From NCBI GenBank assembly GCA_001899775.1, contig MKWN01000051.1:1-41313 (forward strand): a stretch of 41,313 nucleotides of DNA, read 5' to 3'. The first letter of the stretch is position 1. Each line of letters starts with the position of its first letter. The position numbers were made by a program, and so were the translations under genes. The notes beneath the pieces were generated by a model, which ran no database searches, was not told the origin of the DNA, and saw nothing but the letters and a program-made list of their open reading frames with translations. Shown here in pieces: positions 36,901 to 41,313 of the stretch. This stretch comes from Thiobacillus sp. 65-29 (GTDB taxonomy: Bacteria > Pseudomonadota > Gammaproteobacteria > Burkholderiales > Thiobacillaceae).

Positions 36901-36928
36901 TTGCCTGCCCGCGGGGACTCTGGATAAT
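36901..36928 (+). promoter_or_regulatory. Putative porin promoter
   Basis: TTGCCT (36901-36906) and GATAAT (36923-36928) are 16 bases apart. They would give a leader of about 85 bases. Confidence 0.5.
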
Positions 36929-36934
36929 CGGACC

Positions 36935-37021
36935 TGTCCCCCAAGCACCTTTTCGTGCAGGACAGCTCTGCAGAGCTCCGAACCTTGACTGGTTTCCACT
37001 TTTCTTTCTTAGGAGAAAGTA
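36935..37021 (+). promoter_or_regulatory. Structured 5' leader of the porin mRNA
   Basis: The leader can fold CTGTCC...GCAC-CTTTTC-GTGC-A-GGACAG, then the perfect palindrome AGCTCTG-CAGAGCT (36964-36977), before AGGAG and the start codon. This resembles stabilising or regulatory hairpins of abundant outer-membrane protein mRNAs. Confidence 0.4.
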
Positions 37022-38095
37022 ATGAAAAAATCCCTGATCGCTCTGGCCGTTGCCGGTGTCGTGTCGGCCCCCGCGTTTGCTGCGACCAGCAACGTCGACG
37101 TGTACGGCGTGTTGAACGTTGGTGTGTTCAGCGTCAACTCCGACGTCGCCGGTGAAGACCGCAGCACCAGCGTCAGCTCGCAGTCCAGCCGCATCGGCTT
37201 CAAGGGCAGCGAAGACGTCGGTGGCGGCCTGTCCGCCATCTGGCAGATCGAATCCTCGCTGAACGCCGAAGAAGGCGGCGGCACCTGGGCGGGCCGCAAC
37301 ACCTTCGTCGGCCTGAAGGGTGGCTTCGGTACCGTTCTGCTGGGCAAGCACGATACCCCGATGAAAATGCTCGGCCGCAAGGTCGACAACTTCGGCGACA
37401 CCTACGCCGACTCGCGTAACCTGATGGGTGCGTCTGCCACGTCTGGCGCTTCCGTGTTCGATCTGCGTCCCGACAACGTCATCGCCTATGTTTCGCCGAA
37501 CTTCAGCGGCCTGACCGTGACCGCGGCCTACTCCACGGACCACGGCGCGATCGGCGCTGGCGCGGGTTGTATCAGCCCGCTTGACTGTAACGACCGCAAC
37601 GCCTACAGCCTGAGCGGCGACTACAGCAACGGCCCGCTGATGCTGGGTCTAGGCTATGAGCGCCAGAACGGTGTCGTGGCGGCGGCCGACGTCGATCGCA
37701 GCATGTGGCGCCTGGTGGGTGGCTACAGCTTCGGCGACCTCAAGCTGGGCGCCCAGTACGAGCGTGGCTCGGCTGACGCCGCGCTGGCTGTCGCCGATCG
37801 CAACGGCTGGGGCCTGTTCGCCAACTACGCGATGGGCAACATCGTGCTGAAGGCCAACTACCTCTCCGTCGGCGACTACAAGGGCGTGAACGACAGCGGT
37901 GCCAACCAGTACACCCTGGGTGCCGACTACAACCTGTCCAAGCGCACCACCGCCTACGCGCAGTACGCCAAGATCAAGAACGACACCAATGCCGCGTTTG
38001 ACATTGGCCGCGCCCAGGGCATCACCGACATGACCTCCACGGTCGGTGGCAACGATCCCAGCGTCTTCGGCGTCGGTATCCGCCACGCCTTCTAA
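37022..38095 (+). CDS. Gram-negative porin (betaproteobacterial trimeric type)
   Basis: The 357-residue outer-membrane porin has a signal peptide (MKKSLIALAVAGVVSAPAFA, cleaved before ATSNVDVYG). It has alternating beta strands, the SSRIGFKGSEDVGGGLSAIWQIE signature, WAGRNTFVGLKGGFGTVLLGK, and C-terminal Phe in GVGIRHAF for BAM recognition. It forms a 16-stranded diffusion channel. AGGAG precedes the start. Codon use is more biased than in neighbours (AAC, CTG, GGC), as expected for a highly expressed gene. Confidence 0.95.
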   Translation: MKKSLIALAVAGVVSAPAFAATSNVDVYGVLNVGVFSVNSDVAGEDRSTSVSSQSSRIGFKGSEDVGGGLSAIWQIESSLNAEEGGGTWAGRNTFVGLKGGFGTVLLGKHDTPMKMLGRKVDNFGDTYADSRNLMGASATSGASVFDLRPDNVIAYVSPNFSGLTVTAAYSTDHGAIGAGAGCISPLDCNDRNAYSLSGDYSNGPLMLGLGYERQNGVVAAADVDRSMWRLVGGYSFGDLKLGAQYERGSADAALAVADRNGWGLFANYAMGNIVLKANYLSVGDYKGVNDSGANQYTLGADYNLSKRTTAYAQYAKIKNDTNAAFDIGRAQGITDMTSTVGGNDPSVFGVGIRHAF

Positions 38096-38133
38096 TTCAA
38101 CGCCGGGGTAACCCGGTTTGAAGGACGAAGCTG

Positions 38134-38163
38134 AAACGGGCTCCTGCGGGAGCCCGTTTTTTT
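38134..38163 (+). terminator. Rho-independent terminator of the porin gene
   Basis: ACGGGCTCC-TGCG-GGAGCCCGT is a perfect 9-bp stem followed by six or seven T, 40 bases after the stop. Confidence 0.95.
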
Positions 38164-38201
38164 GTGCGCCCGGCACGGGCGCACTCTTGGAGGCGAAAAA
38201 T

Positions 38202-38531
38202 GGGGTCAGACTCGATTTTCGAAAGAGGGTGGAAAAATGGGGTCAGACTCGATTTTGAAAAAAAGAAAAATGCGCAAAAGAAAATGGAAAAGAAAATGGG
38301 GTCAGACTCGATTTCCGCGGCCTGCTTTACGCTCACCCGAATAATTGCTGAAGCAGTTCGTCGCGCGTGAGGCCATGGTGCGAGCGAAAAATGGGGTCAC
38401 GCAAGAAAATGGGGTCAGACTCGATTTTCGGATTTTAAAACGAAAAATGGGGTAAAACGAAAAATGGGGTCAGACTCGATTTTCGAAAGAGAGACAGCGG
38501 GGTGAAAGGAAAGTGGGGTCAGACTCGATTT
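38202..38531 (+). repeat. Direct 17-bp repeats GGGGTCAGACTCGATTT, cluster of six
   Basis: Exact copies start at 38202, 38239, 38298, 38411, 38466 and 38515. Partial copies lie at 38393 (diverging after GGGGTCA) and 38449 (GGGGTAAAAC). All are on the same strand and are preceded by A-rich sequence (usually AAAAAT). Two copies run on into CCGCGGCCTGCTTTACGCTCA. Further exact copies are at 39116 and 40124. Confidence 0.95.
38306..38386 (-). pseudogene. Duplicated 3' fragment of hicA
   Basis: About 80 bases match 38,522-38,602 with a handful of differences, and run from inside the 17-bp repeat into the last 19 or so codons of hicA, including its stop codon. The fragment ends at GCGAGCG, where another repeat begins. 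It is a non-coding remnant. Confidence 0.85.
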
Positions 38532-38549
38532 CCGCGGCCTGCTTTACGC

Positions 38550-38792
38550 TCATCTGAATAATTGCTGAAGCAGTTCGTCGCGCGTGAGGCCATGGTGCGC
38601 GGCGATGCTGGCCAGAATGGCGGCGAGCGTGCCGACCCGGAGAGGATCGTGGTTGGGAAGGGTGATATGGTGCTCGCCATGAGCCATGCTGGTCAGTCGA
38701 ATATGGCTACCGGTCTGGCGGGTGGTGGTGTAGCCCCAGCCAGCAAGACGCTTGACCAGTTCCGCGCCGGAAAGGTCGCGCGGAATTTTCAT
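38550..38792 (-). CDS. hicA: HicA family mRNA interferase toxin
   Basis: The 80-residue protein has the HicA double-stranded-RNA-binding-like fold: MKIPRDLSGAELVKRLAGWGY, then RQTGSHIRLT with catalytic-type His30, and HHITLPNHDPLRVGTLAAIL. HicA cleaves mRNA or tmRNA when free of its antitoxin. ATG 38792 overlaps the HicB-like stop (ATGA). Its 3' end is duplicated about 220 bases downstream. Confidence 0.92.
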   Translation of the reverse strand: MKIPRDLSGAELVKRLAGWGYTTTRQTGSHIRLTSMAHGEHHITLPNHDPLRVGTLAAILASIAAHHGLTRDELLQQLFR

Positions 38793-38995
38793 GCTGCAAG
38801 GACTTCTTCCCGGGTGATGTGCAGGCGGATGATGCCGGGACGCTGTCCTTCGTCGAAATGGCAATGCACGGCATCCCTGACCTGGGCATGAAGAAACGAC
38901 AGGTCGTCAGCCTCGGTAACAATATCTGCACCGACGGCCCGTGCGATGAACCCCCCTTCCGGTGCTTCTTCGACGATGAAATGAATTTCGGTCAT
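38789..38995 (-). CDS. hicB: HicB-like short antitoxin
   Basis: The 68-residue protein starts MTEIHFIVEEAPEGGFIARAVG and continues with VRDAVHCHFDEG, the truncated RNase H-like fold of HicB antitoxins. The C-terminal DNA-binding domain of longer HicB proteins is missing. It precedes hicA, the reverse of the classical E. coli order, as in other members of this short type. It should bind and neutralise HicA. How the pair is transcriptionally controlled is not visible. Confidence 0.82.
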   Translation of the reverse strand: MTEIHFIVEEAPEGGFIARAVGADIVTEADDLSFLHAQVRDAVHCHFDEGQRPGIIRLHITREEVLAA

Positions 38996-39115
38996 GACGT
39001 AATTTCCCCGAAGCAATCAACAAATTTCAGTATCACCCAAATGGGCGTAGGAGCAAAGCAAGAACCCAGAGCAGGATATAGACAGGAAAAAATGGGAAAA
39101 AATGCAGGAAAAAAT

Positions 39116-39132
39116 GGGGTCAGACTCGATTT
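39116..39132 (+). repeat. 17-bp repeat copy between hicBA and phd/PIN modules
   Basis: This is an exact GGGGTCAGACTCGATTT copy, preceded by degenerate A-rich copies (AAAAAATGGGAAAAAATGCAGG). It lies 31 bases from the PIN toxin stop. Confidence 0.93.
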
Positions 39133-39162
39133 TCGGGGTGTCATTCTTGAACCCGCAGGAGG

Positions 39163-39591
39163 TCATGGCGATGGCTCCCACGGATTGACGATGGCTACTC
39201 CCGTCGGCTTGAAATCGGCCACGTTGCGCGTGACCACCGCCATGCCGTGCACCAGTGCCGTCGCAGCGATAAGCGCGTCACGCTCACCGCGCTTGTCTGG
39301 CACATGCAGCCGGGCGCAGCGCTGAGCCACAGCGGTATCGATAGGCAACGTGCGCCCGGAGAGCTCGGGCAGTACGTGCTGCTCCAGCCACGAGCGCAGC
39401 ATGGCCGCGTGGGTCGCGTCCCTGCGTTCAATCGACAAAACGCCAAGCTCCAGCTCCATGATGGTGATGGCCGATATGAAGAGGTCGGCGGCATCGACGC
39501 TTTCCGACCATGCCGCTACATTCGCATCGGCCTTGCCAAGCCGTACCTTGCGCAACTCGGACAGTACGTTGGTATCGAGCACGTACATCAT
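39163..39591 (-). CDS. PIN-domain toxin (FitB/VapC-like)
   Basis: The 142-residue PIN protein begins MMYVLDTNVLSELRK with D6. It has ITIMELELGVL with the conserved Glu and RGERDALIAATALVHGMAVVTRNVADF with the late acidic residues. This is the FitB branch of VapC ribonucleases. ATG 39591 or ATG 39588 can start it; both overlap the antitoxin stop. It is in an operon with the Phd/YefM-type antitoxin. Confidence 0.92.
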   Translation of the reverse strand: MMYVLDTNVLSELRKVRLGKADANVAAWSESVDAADLFISAITIMELELGVLSIERRDATHAAMLRSWLEQHVLPELSGRTLPIDTAVAQRCARLHVPDKRGERDALIAATALVHGMAVVTRNVADFKPTGVAIVNPWEPSP

Positions 39592-39842
39592 GAGAGATCA
39601 GCCGGACGGGCTCCAATGGTCACTCGCGGCGGCTCGAACTCGATGTCCGCAACACCCGGCATCGCCAGCGCATCGGCAATGTTGCGTCGCTGCTTCGTCA
39701 GTCGCTGATAGTCCTCGAAGCTCAACAGCACGTGAGCAGGCTTGCCGCGATCCGTGATGAACACCGGGCCGCTCTTGGTGGCCTTCTTTGCTCGCGTCAC
39801 GTCCTGGTTCAACTCTCGACTGGATAAGGTCGTGATGGCCAT
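39588..39842 (-). CDS. Phd/YefM-type antitoxin
   Basis: The 84-residue protein has the Phd/YefM N-terminal DNA-binding fold: TTLSSRELNQDVTRAKKA, then GPVFITDRGKPAHVLLSFEDYQRL. A flexible toxin-binding tail follows. AGGAGAT precedes ATG 39842. The palindrome GTAGTAA-TG-TTACTAC sits 26 bases upstream and is the likely operator. Confidence 0.93.
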   Translation of the reverse strand: MAITTLSSRELNQDVTRAKKATKSGPVFITDRGKPAHVLLSFEDYQRLTKQRRNIADALAMPGVADIEFEPPRVTIGARPADLS

Positions 39843-39868
39843 GGGATATCTCCTGCACCAGTTTCAAT

Positions 39869-39884
39869 GTAGTAATGTTACTAC
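39869..39884. promoter_or_regulatory. Operator palindrome of the Phd/PIN operon
   Basis: GTAGTAA-TG-TTACTAC is a perfect 7-bp inverted repeat with a 2-base centre, in the expected place for Phd-type autoregulation. A clear -35/-10 pair is not evident. Confidence 0.6.
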
Positions 39885-39896
39885 GTCACAAACTTG

Positions 39897-39913
39897 ATTG
39901 AACCCGGATTGTC
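39897..39913. repeat. Solo end of the MITE-like family
   Basis: TGAACCCGGATTGTCCA matches the right end of the element at 33,233-33,249. No partner end is found nearby. REP hairpins begin 10 bases further on. Confidence 0.7.
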
Positions 39914-39922
39914 CAATAGACC

Positions 39923-40045
39923 GTCGGGCTTTGGCCCGACATGCCGGGTCGAAACCCGACCGGGCTGTCTGCGTGGCCTCGTAGGTCGGGCTTCAGCCCG
40001 ACTGGACCTCAACCGACCGTTGCGTCGGGTTGAAACCCGACCTAC
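39923..40045. repeat. REP cluster with a REPIN-like inverted pair
   Basis: Hairpins are GTCGGGC-TTTG-GCCCGAC (39923-39940), GGGTC-GAA-ACCC (39946-39957), GTAGGTCGGGC-TTCA-GCCCGAC (39981-40002) and GTCGGGT-TGAA-ACCCGACCTAC (40024-40045). The last two face each other with the GTAG ends outward, which is the structure of a REPIN. No gene lies in this 280-base gap. Confidence 0.85.
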
Positions 40046-40123
40046 AACCCGTTGATTTGTCACGCACGGCTGTTCCAATGGATTTTTCGGGTTGAAAGGG
40101 AGCGGAAAATGGGAGCGGAAAAT

Positions 40124-40140
40124 GGGGTCAGACTCGATTT
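40124..40140 (+). repeat. 17-bp repeat copy next to the TumA-like gene
   Basis: This exact copy of GGGGTCAGACTCGATTT ends 25 bases before the antitoxin stop codon. It is preceded by GAGCGGAAAATGGGAGCGGAAAAT, itself a short tandem duplication. Confidence 0.93.
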
Positions 40141-40165
40141 GTCCCGCATTTTTTCGATATCCGGG

Positions 40166-40537
40166 CTATGCGGCAACCATCAGCGAGCCATCCACACGCA
40201 CCACCACGTCGTCCCAGGGAACACATATCCGGCCGTGCTCGTCTTTTTCCACAAGGCCGAGATCGAGCAGGCGCATGACGTCAGAATGGATGTTGGAATA
40301 GTTGCGGCATAGTTTTTTCGCCAAGGCATAAATCGAAATGGGGCCGACTTTCCGTATGGTTCGCAGCGCTTCAAGCCTCTTGGGGGGCAATGCTTCCAGC
40401 AGCGCTACCGGACTGGCAAAATTCAACATGTAATCCGCTTCAGGCAACCGTTCACCCGCATCCACCCGACGCGCCAGCGCCGCGAGATTCGAACGGGTTT
40501 GCGTCCAGTCCGTAATTCCAATAATCGCCTTGGCCAT
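40166..40537 (-). CDS. HTH antitoxin/regulator of the TumE-type pair
   Basis: The 123-residue protein has a winged-helix domain in its second half (LRTIRKVGPISIYALAKKLCRNYSNIHSDVMRLLDLGLVEKD), as in the HVO_A0114-type DNA-binding proteins that accompany DUF6516 toxins. The N-terminal half is helical. It begins one base after the toxin stop codon. A toxin-neutralising and repressor role is inferred from the pairing. Confidence 0.8.
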   Translation of the reverse strand: MAKAIIGITDWTQTRSNLAALARRVDAGERLPEADYMLNFASPVALLEALPPKRLEALRTIRKVGPISIYALAKKLCRNYSNIHSDVMRLLDLGLVEKDEHGRICVPWDDVVVRVDGSLMVAA

Positions 40538-40538
40538 A

Positions 40539-40826
40539 TCAGCCCCCTTTTTCAATGTCCGCAAAGAAGTCGGCCACCAGTTTCGATAGCGACACGAAGC
40601 AGTACACTTCCTCTACACCGGCCTCGCCAAGATGCTTGTGGTCACCCTTGCCGCTCTCATTGTCGTAGCGCACAAGCCTCTTGCCATCCCGTCCGGCCCA
40701 CAGCCGATATTTCAAGCCATGCGGCCGGTCCGGGGTAGGGGTTGGCAACTGCCAGATCACCATGTCCACCTTCACACCGTCGAGTCGGGTTTCATTCAGT
40801 CGGTAGATTGGCGTAGCTTTCCGCAT
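40539..40826 (-). CDS. DUF6516 (TumE-type) toxin
   Basis: The 95-residue protein (MVIWQLPTPTPDRPHGLKYRLWAGRDGKRLVRYDNESGKGDHKH) matches the DUF6516 toxin family, later named TumE. KYRL, RYDNE and GKGDHKH are the conserved features. The molecular target of TumE-type toxins is not settled to my knowledge. It precedes its HTH partner. No Shine-Dalgarno is present and the promoter touches the start codon. Confidence 0.82.
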   Translation of the reverse strand: MRKATPIYRLNETRLDGVKVDMVIWQLPTPTPDRPHGLKYRLWAGRDGKRLVRYDNESGKGDHKHLGEAGVEEVYCFVSLSKLVADFFADIEKGG

Positions 40827-40827
40827 C

Positions 40828-40861
40828 TATTGCATTCTACGCAATATATTGATCGTCGCAA
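40828..40861 (-). promoter_or_regulatory. Promoter/operator of the TumE-type toxin operon
   Basis: On the minus strand TTGCGA (40856-40861) and TAGAAT (40834-40839) are 16 bases apart, and the -10 box ends only 7 bases before the start codon. The inverted repeat TATTGC-N7-GCAATA (40828-40846) overlaps the -10 box. This predicts a leaderless or nearly leaderless transcript repressed by the HTH protein. Confidence 0.55.
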
Positions 40862-40873
40862 ATCCGGGAAAAT

Positions 40874-40936
40874 GGGGTCCGCAAAATGGCGCAAAATGGG
40901 GTCTGGCGCAAAATGGGGTCAGACACGATATCGTGT
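40874..40936 (+). repeat. Degenerate 17-bp repeats and a palindrome before the Y1 transposase
   Basis: Three diverged copies begin at 40874 (GGGGTCCGC), 40898 (GGGGTCTGG) and 40915 (GGGGTCAGACACGAT). The last runs into the perfect palindrome ACACGAT-ATCGTGT (40923-40936), 38 bases before the transposase start. Confidence 0.8.
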
Positions 40937-40974
40937 ATCCTGTGGCTTGCCCCCGATTTCAAGGTTAGCGATCC

Positions 40975-41271
40975 ATGGCGCGCCTTCCTCGCTACGTTAT
41001 TCCCGGCCAACCGCAGCACATCATCCAGCGCGGCAACAATCGCCAGGCGATTTTCGCCGCAGTGGCGGATTACCAGTTCTTTCGGGATGCACTCGTTGAA
41101 GCCGCGGCGGAGCATGGACTGGCGATCCACGCCTACGTGTGGATGACGAACCATGTGCACCTGCTTGCCACGCCGGAGCGCGAGAACACTCTTGGCAAGG
41201 TCCTGCAATCAGTCGGGCGGCGCTACGTGCAGTACTTTAATCCCAGATTGTCCATTAGCCATTTTTCGTGA
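40975..41271 (+). pseudogene. REP-associated (Y1/IS200-type) tyrosine transposase, truncated
   Basis: Residues 1-89 match the REP-associated tyrosine transposase family: PRYVIPGQPQHIIQRGNNRQ at the start, the HUH motif MTNHVHLL with H60 and H62, and the helix GRRYVQYFN with candidate nucleophile tyrosines Y84 and Y87. Intact members are roughly twice this length. From about 41,237 the sequence switches to a copy of the repeat ending seen at 33,233 and a stop follows 9 codons later. Insertion of another element is the simplest explanation. The interrupted downstream half is not visible before the window ends. Confidence 0.85.
41237..41256. repeat. End of the MITE-like family at the transposase breakpoint
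   Basis: ATCCCAGATTGTCCATTAGCC continues as CATT and matches the 33,235-33,259 sequence (ACCCGGATTGTCCATTAGCC) with few changes. It marks the left end of an element that continues to the window edge. The last ~60 bases are open in one frame but too short to name. Confidence 0.6.
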
Positions 41272-41313
41272 TTTTGATGCAAGCTATGATCCGTTGCTGC
41301 GGCGGCTGGGCGA

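Larger units (their letters stand above)
38164..38549. other. Gene-free repeat region upstream of the TA island
   Basis: After the porin terminator there is no gene for about 390 bases. The stretch holds six exact copies of GGGGTCAGACTCGATTT, two partial ones, A-rich spacers, and a duplicated hicA 3' end at 38,306-38,386. Open frames here translate the repeats. Confidence 0.85.

Noticed and set aside
41257-41313. An open frame at the right edge as the start of a transposase
   Set aside because: Fewer than 20 codons, with no start codon or motif; it cannot be named from this window.

Overview
The window is about 41.3 kb of GC-rich DNA that looks like a betaproteobacterial chromosome. This rests on gene order and protein families, not on a 16S or database match. 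Supporting signs are the pilB-pilC-pilD-coaE-zapD-yacG run, the ffh / rpsP-rimM-trmD-rplS neighbourhood, an OmpR-type two-component pair, a trimeric-type porin ending in Phe, and anaerobic ribonucleotide reductase genes. A Thiobacillus/Rhodocyclales-like facultative anaerobe is a reasonable guess.

Positions 1-5,850: a tight trio (macro domain, GCS2-type carboxylate-amine ligase, AstE/AspA-type peptidase) faces a leftward block of xerD, ogt and a stand-alone trpB2. Positions 5,940-9,430: the leftward translation block rplS-trmD-rimM-rpsP with its terminator, then ffh. Positions 9,499-17,080: a rightward run of a CcsA/YpjD-like protein, a CorC-type CBS protein, the type IV pilus motor/processing genes pilBCD, coaE, zapD and yacG. 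Positions 17,154-23,702: rpiA diverges from ilvA, followed by slt, an NDUFA9-like SDR and cca. Positions 23,789-27,269: three small exported proteins in a leftward operon, divergent from a response regulator/histidine kinase pair. Positions 27,273-32,631: a leftward NnrS-like / DUF2249 / hemerythrin set (probably linked to NO or low oxygen) and a rightward anaerobic ribonucleotide reductase set. In the latter the glycyl-radical tail of NrdD is a separate 62-residue gene before nrdG. Positions 33,323-36,019: an overlapping operon of DUF2322, nudB, an EEP phosphodiesterase and a ClsB-like cardiolipin synthase.

From about 32.6 kb the sequence becomes increasingly accessory. It holds an 85-87 bp intergenic repeat array, a MITE-like 121-bp element, and a DUF6364/PIN toxin-antitoxin pair. 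A porin with a structured leader follows. Positions 38.1-41.3 kb form a toxin-antitoxin island: HicB/HicA, Phd/PIN and TumE/TumA-like pairs, all leftward. They are embedded in at least eight exact direct copies of GGGGTCAGACTCGATTT, with REPIN-like palindromes and a broken REP-associated (Y1) transposase at the right edge. The remains of a second repeat family lie exactly where that transposase loses similarity.

The most notable signals are: (1) the split class III ribonucleotide reductase with paired NrdR-like boxes upstream; (2) the 17-bp repeat island around three TA modules, including a duplicated hicA 3' end; (3) a REP-like palindrome that supplies the Shine-Dalgarno sequence to two unrelated genes and the C-terminus of Ogt; (4) the macro/GCS2/peptidase operon; and (5) the two-component system with a possibly leaderless regulator mRNA and OmpR-like direct repeats next to the small exported-protein operon. 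No tRNA, rRNA or CRISPR array was seen.
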